From contig CAWGLW010000006.1 of assembly GCA_963823525.1 (NCBI GenBank), forward strand, positions 868,001 to 932,000: DNA of 64,000 nucleotides, in the 5' to 3' direction. Every line of letters starts with the position of its first letter. Position 1 is the first letter of the stretch. The notes beneath the pieces were generated by a model that had not been told where the DNA came from, did no database searches, and worked only from the letters and a program-made list of their open reading frames with translations. The position numbers and the translations under genes were made by a program. Shown piece by piece: positions 35,955-45,078 of this stretch. This DNA comes from CAWGLW01 sp963823525. Lineage in GTDB: Bacteria; Pseudomonadota; Gammaproteobacteria; Steroidobacterales; Steroidobacteraceae.

Positions 35955-37747
35955 TTCGATGCCGTCACCCAGCGCCCGATCTCGGCCTCGAGCACGTTGA
36001 GTGGCAAAGCCCCGTTGACCAGCACCGTGTCATGGAAGGCACGTATATCAAAGTCATCGCCAAGCGCCTGTTCAGCGAGCTGGCGCAGTTCGCTGATCTT
36101 CAGCTGACCGATCTTGTAGGCCAGCGCCTGTCCCGGAATGGCCATGTAACGTTCCGCTTCTGCGACCCGCCGGGCCTCACCCGTGGCGCTGTTGGCCTCC
36201 ATGTAGTCCAGCACCTCTTGCCGGGTCCAGCCCATCGCATGAAGCCCGGTATCGACGACCAGCCGGATCGAGCGCCACAGCTCCGCTTCGAGTCGACCGT
36301 AGTACTGGTAGGGATCGGTCAGCATGCCCAGTTCCGGGCCGAGCGATTCGGCATACAGGGCCCATCCCTCACTGAACGCGGTGTATCGGCCGTAGCGGCG
36401 GAATTTCGGCAGTTCCTCTTGTTCGCGCTGAATCGAGATCTGGAAGTGATGCCCCGGATTACCCTCGTGCAGGGACAGCGACTCCATGGCCCACTTGGGC
36501 CTGGCTTTGAGGTCGTACGCATTGGCATAGAACACGCCCGGTCGCGAACCGTCTTCGCTGGCGGCCTGGTACTGGCCACCGGCGGCGCTCTTTTCACGGA
36601 ACGGCTCTACCGCCCGAACCTCGTAATCCGCCTTCGGCAACACGCCGAACAATCGCGGCAACGCCGGGTCAACCCTTCGCTTGATGTCGACGTAACCCTC
36701 GATGAGCTCTTCCCGGGTCTTCCAGAAGAACCTGGGGTCGGTCTTAAGGTACGTAAAAAATTCCGGCAGATCGCCCTCAAAACCGACTCGCTTCATGACA
36801 CCGCGCATTTCGTCGTGTATTCGCGCGACCTCGGCGAGCCCGATTTCGTGGATCTGCTCCGGTGCATACGCGGTGGTCGTGATCTCACGCACCCGGTAGC
36901 GATACCATGCCTTGCCATTCGGCAGCGCATCGAGACCCACCGTTGCGCGGCACCGGGGCAGATAGTCATCACGAACGAAGTCGTGGAGTTGCTGGTAAAC
37001 CGGCACAATATCTTCGCTGATCAGCCTGCGGTAGTCGGCCGTGAGACGCTCGCGATCGGCCGCACTGAATGTGTCCGGCATGTTGCGGATCGGCCCCCAG
37101 AACAGTGAGTCCTCAGGCTTTTCGACGATTTGAGCCTGCAGCTGCGGCAACACGCGCTCCATCAGCACGGCAGGCTGGACGTAGCCGGTCTTCATGCCCT
37201 CGCGCATGTTGCGGATCGCCTGTGCGGTCCAGGCTTCCAGGCCCCTGGCCCGTTTCAAAAAATCATCGTAATCCTTCACGGTCGCAAACGGCTGAATGCT
37301 CTGCCCGGATCCCAGCTGGGCGAAAAAATTCGGTACCGAATAAAACTGGTTCAGTGGCAGCAGGTGATCCGGATAGGCAAACCCCTCGATTTCGAGTTCG
37401 CGTGCGGACTTAAACATTTCGTACGAGATCCGATCGCCCGGGCTGAGCCCCGTGGGATCAATGTCTCCGAGACGGGTCAGGTAGTCGCGTTCGAGCTGCT
37501 CGGCTCGAGCACGCCATGGCGGGCTGATCGAGACTTCATATCGATCGTTGTAACGGGGATCGCCGATCGAGGTCGCCAGCACGGGGTTGAGGCGCAGGTA
37601 GTCCTCGAAATACGATTCGAACAGTGCATCCAGTGCCTGGCCCTGCTTTGCATCCAGCACCCCGGGCACTGACTCCGCCCGAACGGCAGAGCAAACCAGC
37701 GTAACGGCCAGGGTGACTGCGGAAATCAGCAATTTCTTCGACATCAT
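35951..37747 (-). CDS. DUF885 family exported protein (M32-like metallopeptidase fold)
   Basis: 598 residues with a signal peptide (cleavage near VRA-ESV, residue 25). The DUF885 domain fills the rest. SLSLHEGNPGHHFQI contains an HE...HH zinc-type motif, and the downstream FSEGWALYAESLG supplies a further Glu, as in related carboxypeptidase-like enzymes; the family is often annotated as a lipoprotein or peptidase, mostly by inference. Two adjacent Met codons at 37747 and 37744 could be the start. Divergent from the oxidoreductase operon and coupled to the short reductase gene behind it. Confidence 0.85.
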   Translation of the reverse strand: MMSKKLLISAVTLAVTLVCSAVRAESVPGVLDAKQGQALDALFESYFEDYLRLNPVLATSIGDPRYNDRYEVSISPPWRARAEQLERDYLTRLGDIDPTGLSPGDRISYEMFKSARELEIEGFAYPDHLLPLNQFYSVPNFFAQLGSGQSIQPFATVKDYDDFLKRARGLEAWTAQAIRNMREGMKTGYVQPAVLMERVLPQLQAQIVEKPEDSLFWGPIRNMPDTFSAADRERLTADYRRLISEDIVPVYQQLHDFVRDDYLPRCRATVGLDALPNGKAWYRYRVREITTTAYAPEQIHEIGLAEVARIHDEMRGVMKRVGFEGDLPEFFTYLKTDPRFFWKTREELIEGYVDIKRRVDPALPRLFGVLPKADYEVRAVEPFREKSAAGGQYQAASEDGSRPGVFYANAYDLKARPKWAMESLSLHEGNPGHHFQISIQREQEELPKFRRYGRYTAFSEGWALYAESLGPELGMLTDPYQYYGRLEAELWRSIRLVVDTGLHAMGWTRQEVLDYMEANSATGEARRVAEAERYMAIPGQALAYKIGQLKISELRQLAEQALGDDFDIRAFHDTVLVNGALPLNVLEAEIGRWVTASK

Positions 37748-37889
37748 CTTCGCGTACTCTTAATCTTACGAGGCGGAACGCCGAACTTTGCCGGTTTTGG
37801 CACTCCACGAAAAGCCCATCCGTGTCCTCACGGATGCAATTTCGGAATGGAACGGGCATTTTGCACGCGTTGCAGGGGGCGGGAGGATC

Positions 37890-38480
37890 ATGTTTCAGGT
37901 ACGCATCCACGGTCGCGGTGGCCAGGGCGTCGTTACCGCCGCAGAAATGCTGTCCGTTGCGGCATTCAAGGAAAATCGCCACGCACAGGCGTTCCCGAGC
38001 TTTGGTTCCGAGCGCACCGGTGCGCCGGTCGTCGCTTATTGCCGCATGGCTGACGAGCCGATCCGCTTGCGGGAACCGATCATGGCGCCCGACGCCCTGA
38101 TCATCCAGGACCCGACGCTGCTGCACCAGGTCGATGTATTCGGCGGCCTGGTCAGGGACGGTTACATCCTGATTAACACCCGACGCACATTTGAAGAACT
38201 GGGTTTGGCTGAATTTGCCACCGGCTTCCATCCGGAACATCTTTGCACGGTGCCGGCAACGGAAATCGCACTGAAACACGTGGGCAAACCGCTGCCCAAC
38301 GCCGCGTTGCTCGGAGGCTTCGCAGCCCTCACCGGACGCATCTCGATCGGCTCGGTCACCGCTGCGATCGGCGAGAAGTTCCGACCGAAGATTGCCGAAG
38401 CGAACATCGCGGCCGCAATCGAAGCGCACGAATTCGTTGGCCGTGAAATGAAGGAGGCCGCTGATGCTGAAACAGATTGA
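37890..38480 (+). CDS. porG: 2-oxoacid:ferredoxin oxidoreductase gamma subunit
   Basis: 196 residues, the gamma (PorG/PorC-type) subunit. FQVRIHGRGGQGVVTAAEML is the family hallmark near the N-terminus, and FPSFGSERTGAPV follows at about 36-48. It forms part of the CoA/2-oxoacid site with the alpha and beta subunits. ATG 37890 has GGGAGG four bases upstream; the frame is open about 100 bp further 5' but the family begins here. First gene of a four-gene operon overlapping the alpha subunit gene. Confidence 0.92.
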   Translation: MFQVRIHGRGGQGVVTAAEMLSVAAFKENRHAQAFPSFGSERTGAPVVAYCRMADEPIRLREPIMAPDALIIQDPTLLHQVDVFGGLVRDGYILINTRRTFEELGLAEFATGFHPEHLCTVPATEIALKHVGKPLPNAALLGGFAALTGRISIGSVTAAIGEKFRPKIAEANIAAAIEAHEFVGREMKEAADAETD

Positions 38481-39717
38481 GGGCTCAGCGGCGGTTGCCG
38501 AAGCGGTCGGCCTGTGCCGTCCCGAGGTCATCTGCGCCTACCCGATTTCGCCGCAGACGCATATCGTCGAGGCGCTTGGCCGGATGGTCGATGGCGGGCA
38601 ACTCAGTCCCTGCGAATTCATCAACGTCGAATCAGAATTCGCCGCCATGTCGGTAGCCATCGGTGCGTCGGCGACCGGCGCGCGAGCCTACACTGCGACG
38701 GCCAGCCAAGGCCTGTTGTTCATGGCCGAAGCGGTATTCAATGCGGCGGGCCTCGGACTGCCCATCGTCATGACCGTCGCCAATCGGGCGATCGGGGCAC
38801 CGATCAACATCTGGAACGACCACACCGATGCGCTCAGCCAGCGCGACAGCGGATGGATCCAGCTGTTCGCCGAAGACAACCAGGAAGCCCTCGATCTTCA
38901 TATCCAGGCTTTCCGCCTGGGTGAGGAACTCTCCCTGCCGGTCATGGTCTGCATGGATGGCTTCATCCTGACGCACGCCTACGAACGCGTCGATCTGCCA
39001 ACCCAGGTGCAGGTCGATGCCTACCTGCCGCGATACGAGCCCCGGCAGGTGCTCGACCCGGCCGATCCCGTCTCGATCGGCGCGATGGTGGGTCCGGAAG
39101 CCTTCATGGAGGTGCGCTGCCTGGCCCACATCAAGCAGCAGCAGGCACTGGACCTGATCCCGGCATGGGCCGAGGAGTTTCGGGGTGTTTTCGGCCGCGA
39201 CAGTGGCGGCCTGCTAAGAACGTATCGGACCGAAGACGCCGACACCCTGATCGTCGCACTGGGTTCCGTGCTCGGTACGATCAAGGACACGGTCGATGAA
39301 ATGCGCAACGATGGCATTCGAATCGGAGTCGTTGGCATCACCTGTTTCCGACCGTGGCCGCTCGACTCAGTCCGGGCAGCGCTGGCGCGGGCGAAGCGTG
39401 TCGTGGTTCTGGAGAAAAGCCTCGCGGTCGGCCTCGGCGGCATCGTTTCTACTAACGTGCGCGGATCGTATTCGGGCGATCCGAACGCGGTGCACACGGT
39501 CATCGCCGGACTCGGTGGGCGCAATATCACTCGCGCATCGCTGCGCTCCATGCTCGATCAGGCAATAGGCGGCCAGCTCGAACAGCTGACCTTCCTGGAC
39601 CTGGATCGTAAAGTGGTGGACCGGGTGCTGGCCCGAGAGCGTGAGCACCGCCGCACCGGCCCGATCGCCGAGAGCATCTTGCGTGATCTCGGTGTCAGCG
39701 CGTCAAAGACCGGTTGA
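38464..39717 (+). CDS. porA: 2-oxoacid:ferredoxin oxidoreductase alpha subunit
   Basis: 417 residues. The N-terminal pyrimidine-binding domain of the ThDP enzyme carries VICAYPISPQTHIVE (about 22-36) and VESEFAAMSVAIGAS; domain II follows with ALGSVLGTIKDTVDEM. AYPISPQT is close to the pyruvate oxidoreductase version of this loop, so pyruvate is the favoured substrate, though a branched-chain or other 2-oxoacid cannot be excluded. AAGGAGG lies seven bases before ATG 38464, inside the end of porG. Confidence 0.9.
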   Translation: MLKQIEGSAAVAEAVGLCRPEVICAYPISPQTHIVEALGRMVDGGQLSPCEFINVESEFAAMSVAIGASATGARAYTATASQGLLFMAEAVFNAAGLGLPIVMTVANRAIGAPINIWNDHTDALSQRDSGWIQLFAEDNQEALDLHIQAFRLGEELSLPVMVCMDGFILTHAYERVDLPTQVQVDAYLPRYEPRQVLDPADPVSIGAMVGPEAFMEVRCLAHIKQQQALDLIPAWAEEFRGVFGRDSGGLLRTYRTEDADTLIVALGSVLGTIKDTVDEMRNDGIRIGVVGITCFRPWPLDSVRAALARAKRVVVLEKSLAVGLGGIVSTNVRGSYSGDPNAVHTVIAGLGGRNITRASLRSMLDQAIGGQLEQLTFLDLDRKVVDRVLAREREHRRTGPIAESILRDLGVSASKTG

Positions 39718-39727
39718 GGTACCCAAC

Positions 39728-40726
39728 ATGAGCTTCCAGCCGATCAAGTTTTACCAGACAGGCACGTTTACCGTCGGCAATCGACTGCTGCCGGAGACGC
39801 AGCGCAGCGTGCAATCGGCGATGGAGCGCAGTAATTCACTGAACTCGGGGCACCGGGCTTGCCAGGGCTGCGGCGAGGCGCTCGGCGCCCGTTACGCAAT
39901 CGACGCAGCGATGGCGGCGACCAATAATCAGCTCGTCGCAGCCAATGCGACCGGGTGCCTGGAAGTCTTCTCCACGCCCTACCCAGAGACCTCGTGGCAG
40001 ATCCCCTGGATACACTCGTTGTTCGGTAACGCCGCCGCCGTTGGAACCGGAATTGCCGCGGCCCTCAAAGCCAAGGGCAAGACAGATATTCGCGTCGTTG
40101 CGCAGGGCGGCGACGGTGGCACGACCGACATCGGCTTCGGGTGCCTTTCGGGTATGTTTGAGCGGAACGACGACGTGCTCTACATCTGCTACGACAACGG
40201 CGCCTACATGAACACCGGGGTGCAACGCTCCTCGGCAACACCCTCGGCCGCCCGGACCAATACGACGATGCCGGTCGGCCAGTCGCAGGGCAACCCGTTC
40301 GGCCGGGGCAAGGATCTCCCGACCATCGCAATGGCGCATGAGATCCCCTATGTGGCAACGGCAACCGTGGCGGAACTGCGTGACCTTGAAAACAAGGTCC
40401 GTCGCGCAATGACGATGCGCGGCGCACGCTACATCCATGTCCTCGTCCCCTGCCCGCTGGGCTGGGGACACGATTCGTCGCTGACCATTCGTATGGCCCG
40501 GCTGGCCAAGGAAACCGGCATTTTCCCGGTGTTTGAAGCGGAACACGGCGAACTTACCAGCGCATCGCCGATCAAGCGGCAGCTTCCCGTTGAAGAGTAT
40601 TTGCGGCCGCAACAACGATTTGCGCACCTGTTCCGGGAACCGGTGCAGACCGGAATTATCGGGCAGATCCAGCGGCGGGCGGACCGCAACATCCGTCGTT
40701 ATGGCCTGCTCGAAACGGAGGCATGA
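39728..40726 (+). CDS. porB: 2-oxoacid:ferredoxin oxidoreductase beta subunit
   Basis: 332 residues, the subunit binding the ThDP diphosphate and a [4Fe-4S] cluster. Cluster cysteines are C45 and C48 (ACQGCGE), C77 (NATGCLEV) and a later one in VPCPLGWGH. The Mg-ThDP motif is GDGGTTDIGFGCLSG...DNGAYMNTG. With PorA and PorG it performs CoA-dependent oxidative decarboxylation of a 2-oxoacid, or the reverse carboxylation if strongly reduced ferredoxin is available. GAGGT sits seven bases before ATG 39728. The stop overlaps the next gene. Confidence 0.93.
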   Translation: MSFQPIKFYQTGTFTVGNRLLPETQRSVQSAMERSNSLNSGHRACQGCGEALGARYAIDAAMAATNNQLVAANATGCLEVFSTPYPETSWQIPWIHSLFGNAAAVGTGIAAALKAKGKTDIRVVAQGGDGGTTDIGFGCLSGMFERNDDVLYICYDNGAYMNTGVQRSSATPSAARTNTTMPVGQSQGNPFGRGKDLPTIAMAHEIPYVATATVAELRDLENKVRRAMTMRGARYIHVLVPCPLGWGHDSSLTIRMARLAKETGIFPVFEAEHGELTSASPIKRQLPVEEYLRPQQRFAHLFREPVQTGIIGQIQRRADRNIRRYGLLETEA

Positions 40727-40728
40727 GG

Positions 40729-42357
40729 ATGCAGCGTAAACCGTTCGCGATCACGCTTGATCCGGGTTCCAGCCTGGCTAACCATACCGGCACCTGGCGC
40801 ACCGTCCGGCCGGTCTATGTCGATCGAATGCCCCCCTGCAATCACGCCTGTCCGGCAGGTGAGAATATCCAGGGCTGGCTCTACCATGCCGAGTCCGGTG
40901 ACTACGAGACCGCGTGGCGACTGCTGACCCGCGACAATCCGCTGCCTGCGATCATGGGGCGCGTCTGTTATCACCCATGCCAGGTGGCCTGCAATCGTGC
41001 CGAACTGGACGAAGCGGTCGGTATCAATGCGATCGAGCGCTTTCTGGGTGATGAGGCGATTCGAGAAGGATGGCAATTCGCAGCGCCGGCCGGGAAGACT
41101 GGCAAACGGGTGCTGGTCGTCGGCGCAGGGCCTTCGGGCCTGTCGGCCGCGTATCAACTTGCGCTCGCCGGCCATTCCGTCACGGTTCACGAGGCCGGCC
41201 CGCGCGCGGGTGGCATGATGCGTTTTGGCATTCCAAAGTACCGCCTGCCACGCGACGTGCTCGACGCCGAAGTGCAGCGGATCAGCAATCTCGGCGTTGA
41301 CATCAAGCTCAATGCCCGGGTCGACAACCTGCTTGAGACGATTACCGCAGGCCGGTTTGATGCAACCTTTCTGGCCGTGGGCGCCCACATTGGCAAGCGC
41401 GCATACATTCCGTCGGGAAGCGCCTCGAAGATGCTCGATGCCGTATCGGTCCTGCGCAGCATGGAGGGTGCGAACAAGCCGATGCTCGGCCGCCGGGTTG
41501 TGGTCTATGGTGGCGGCAACACGGCTTTTGACGTTGCGCGTTCTGCAAAGCGTCTCGGTGCCGAAGAAGCCGTGATTGTTTACCGTCGCGACCGGGAACG
41601 CATGCCGGCCCACGATTCAGAACTCGAAGAAGCGCTGCAGGAAGGCGTGCTGGTCAAGTGGCTGTCAACGATCAAGCAGGCCGAAGCATCATCGATTACC
41701 GTCGAGAAAATGGAGCTCGATGCGAGCGGTTTTCCGCAACCTACCGGCCAGTTTGAGACGCTCGAAGCCGACTCCGTCGTGCTTGCCCTGGGCCAGGACG
41801 TCGACCTCTCGCTGCTCGACGATGTCCCGGGTCTCGAGATGGACGGTGGCGTCGTAAAAGTTGGCGCCAACATGATGACCGGCCACGAGGGCATCTTCGC
41901 CGGCGGAGATATGGTACCGGGTGAGCGGACCGTCACGGTCGGCGTCGGCCACGGCAAGCTCGCAGCGCGGCACATCGACGCCTGGCTGCGCGGCGCGGCC
42001 TGGGTTCACCCCGAAAGCCACGAACTGGCCACCTTCGAGAAGCTCAACACCTGGTACTACTCCGACGCGCCCCGAACGCAACAGCCGGTACTGGATATGG
42101 TGCGCCGCCAGTCGACGTTTGACGAAGTCGTTGGCAGTTTCGATGAAACGACTGCCAAATTTGAAGCCCGGCGCTGCCTTTCCTGCGGCAACTGCTTCGA
42201 GTGCGACAACTGCTATGGCGTCTGCCCCGATAACGCCGTAAAAAAACTGGGCCCGGGGTTGCGTTACGAGTTCAACTACGATTACTGCAAGGGTTGCGGG
42301 ATCTGCATCGAAGAGTGCCCCTGCGGGGCCATCAAGTCGGTTCCCGAAGAAATCTGA
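40729..42357 (+). CDS. GltD-like NAD(P)H oxidoreductase fused to a 2x[4Fe-4S] ferredoxin
   Basis: 542 residues. N-terminal Cys-rich segment (C37, C41, C80, C84, C88) as in GltD; an FAD-binding GAGPSG at 132-137; a second Rossmann site VVVYGGGNTAFD near 262; a GDMVPGERTVTVGVGHGK FAD motif; then a C-terminal ferredoxin with CLSCGNCFECDNCYGVCP and CKGCGICIEECPCGAI. It probably replaces the small PorD ferredoxin and carries electrons between the oxidoreductase and NAD(P)H. GGAGG (40717-40721) seven bases ahead favours ATG 40729 over ATG 40723. Confidence 0.88.
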   Translation: MQRKPFAITLDPGSSLANHTGTWRTVRPVYVDRMPPCNHACPAGENIQGWLYHAESGDYETAWRLLTRDNPLPAIMGRVCYHPCQVACNRAELDEAVGINAIERFLGDEAIREGWQFAAPAGKTGKRVLVVGAGPSGLSAAYQLALAGHSVTVHEAGPRAGGMMRFGIPKYRLPRDVLDAEVQRISNLGVDIKLNARVDNLLETITAGRFDATFLAVGAHIGKRAYIPSGSASKMLDAVSVLRSMEGANKPMLGRRVVVYGGGNTAFDVARSAKRLGAEEAVIVYRRDRERMPAHDSELEEALQEGVLVKWLSTIKQAEASSITVEKMELDASGFPQPTGQFETLEADSVVLALGQDVDLSLLDDVPGLEMDGGVVKVGANMMTGHEGIFAGGDMVPGERTVTVGVGHGKLAARHIDAWLRGAAWVHPESHELATFEKLNTWYYSDAPRTQQPVLDMVRRQSTFDEVVGSFDETTAKFEARRCLSCGNCFECDNCYGVCPDNAVKKLGPGLRYEFNYDYCKGCGICIEECPCGAIKSVPEEI

Positions 42358-42363
42358 GCAACG

Positions 42364-42410
42364 CCAGGACGCGCGTGCATTCCCGCCCGGCGGAGAATAC
42401 GCGCGCGCCT
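42364..42410. terminator. Bidirectional hairpin terminator between convergent genes
   Basis: A long imperfect stem pairs CCAGGaCGCGCGTgcATTC with GAATACGCGCGCCTGG around a GC-rich loop. It fills the 66-bp gap between the oxidoreductase operon (+) and the methyltransferase-like gene (-). No strong T tract. Confidence 0.65.
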
Positions 42411-42423
42411 GGATGCTGCTGCG

Positions 42424-43308
42424 TTACAGCGGCTTGACGAACTTCAGCGTCATGCGATCGGACTCGCCGATCGCAAGATACTTCGAATGGTCGAAGTCCG
42501 GGTCGCTGTCGCGGCCCGAACCGTAAGCCGTCGAGCGCAAGGCCGGCGGCAAGGTCCAGACGCCAAACGGGTAGTCCTTCGTGTCTTTCGGATTGGCATT
42601 GATCTCCGAACGCCCGGCGAGCCTGAAGCCGGCCCGGGTGGCCTGCTCAATGACGTATTCTTCGGTTACGTAGCCGCTCGCGGCCTTCGGATCCTGCGCA
42701 CCCGGGTTTGCACGGTGCTGTTCGACGGCCAGGATGCCGCCCGGCTTGAGGGCGGAGTAGAACTCACCAAAAGTCTTCTCGACCGTGCCCGGCGATCGCA
42801 TCCAGCCGTGGACTGAACGCGCGGTCAGGATGAAATCAAACGTGTCGGCCGGCAGCGGCGCCGATTTGGCGCCCCAGTTCACCAGGTTGACCTGCCCGTA
42901 CACCTCGGGCTTCGCGGCAAAGCGCGACACGAATCGCTCGCGTCCCTCGCGAGACGCCTCCGTCAATTGTGGATCAGAGAGATCAGCGCCGGTCGCGTAG
43001 TACTTGCCGCCCGTGGCCGCCGCGTAGGGGGCGAGAATTTCGCTCCACCAGGCGCCACCGCCTGGTTGCACTTCGAGTATCGTCATGCCCGGCTGCAAGC
43101 CCCAGAAGGTCAGCGATTCGGCCGGATGTCGGTACACGTCGCGAGCCTTGTCTTCGGGGCTTCGCCAGTCACCGGCCACCGCCGCGAGCAGCGCGGGATC
43201 CGCCGCCACGACCCTTTCGTCGGTCTCATGGTGAGTGCCATAGGCGCCGATCGAAGCGGTCAGGGCGAAGAGGCCCGCCGTGAAGGCAAGCTTGCTGAGT
43301 GCTTTCAT
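42424..43308 (-). CDS. Exported class I methyltransferase-like protein
   Basis: 294 residues. An N-terminal signal peptide (about 1-22, LFALTASIGAYG) precedes a SAM-methyltransferase-like fold: LTFWGLQPGMTILEVQPGGGAWWSEIL corresponds to motif I, and FDFILTARSVHGWM to the motif IV region. This is the COG4798-type group often annotated as predicted methyltransferases; an exported SAM enzyme would lack cofactor, so function is unclear. A divergent relative lies at 55073-55858. Start 43308 has GGGAGG just upstream. Confidence 0.82.
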   Translation of the reverse strand: MKALSKLAFTAGLFALTASIGAYGTHHETDERVVAADPALLAAVAGDWRSPEDKARDVYRHPAESLTFWGLQPGMTILEVQPGGGAWWSEILAPYAAATGGKYYATGADLSDPQLTEASREGRERFVSRFAAKPEVYGQVNLVNWGAKSAPLPADTFDFILTARSVHGWMRSPGTVEKTFGEFYSALKPGGILAVEQHRANPGAQDPKAASGYVTEEYVIEQATRAGFRLAGRSEINANPKDTKDYPFGVWTLPPALRSTAYGSGRDSDPDFDHSKYLAIGESDRMTLKFVKPL

Positions 43309-43414
43309 CGAATTCCTCCCGGCCGGTTGCGGCCGTACTTTGCGGCGTCGAATTGTAACGGGCTGCGACTGTTCGTGCCTGCCTTGAGCTACTTTGCGCC
43401 CTCCCCAGAAAGCA

Positions 43415-43446
43415 CGAGGCCCCGGCACTTGCGCACCGGGGCCTCG
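43415..43446 (-). terminator. Hairpin terminator after the OmpW-OmpA gene
   Basis: Perfect 11-bp arms CGAGGCCCCGG and CCGGGGCCTCG (43415-43425, 43436-43446) with a 10-base loop, followed on the minus strand by TGCTTTCT. Only 24 bp after the gene end. Confidence 0.7.
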
Positions 43447-43470
43447 CGACAGGTCAGGACCTGTTGTCGA

Positions 43471-44826
<1,356 letters not shown>

Positions 44827-44919
44827 CTAAGAACTCCCTTGACTGTGAGTTATCTGCGTCCAGTGATTGCTGTTGGCAGCCCACGCCGCCTTCAGGTACT
44901 TTCACGTTCCAACGGCAAT

Positions 44920-44949
44920 TCTATACAGAGATTCGCATTTTCGCCACAA
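44920..44949 (-). promoter_or_regulatory. Candidate sigma-70 promoter for the OmpW-OmpA gene
   Basis: On the minus strand TTGTGG (44944-44949) and TATAGA (44920-44925) are separated by 18 bp, about 90 bp upstream of the start codon. It lies in a 252-bp, comparatively AT-rich divergent region shared with the M16 peptidase gene. Confidence 0.45.
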
Positions 44950-45078
44950 GGGCTTTTACAGATGCGATAAACCCAACCCAGTGAAACCCTTCCTTCCCTT
45001 CGGGCCGAATCCCAAGTTGATGCAATAAAGCAACAATTCTCTCCCGCATTCGGATACACAAACAGGCATGGATAACCG

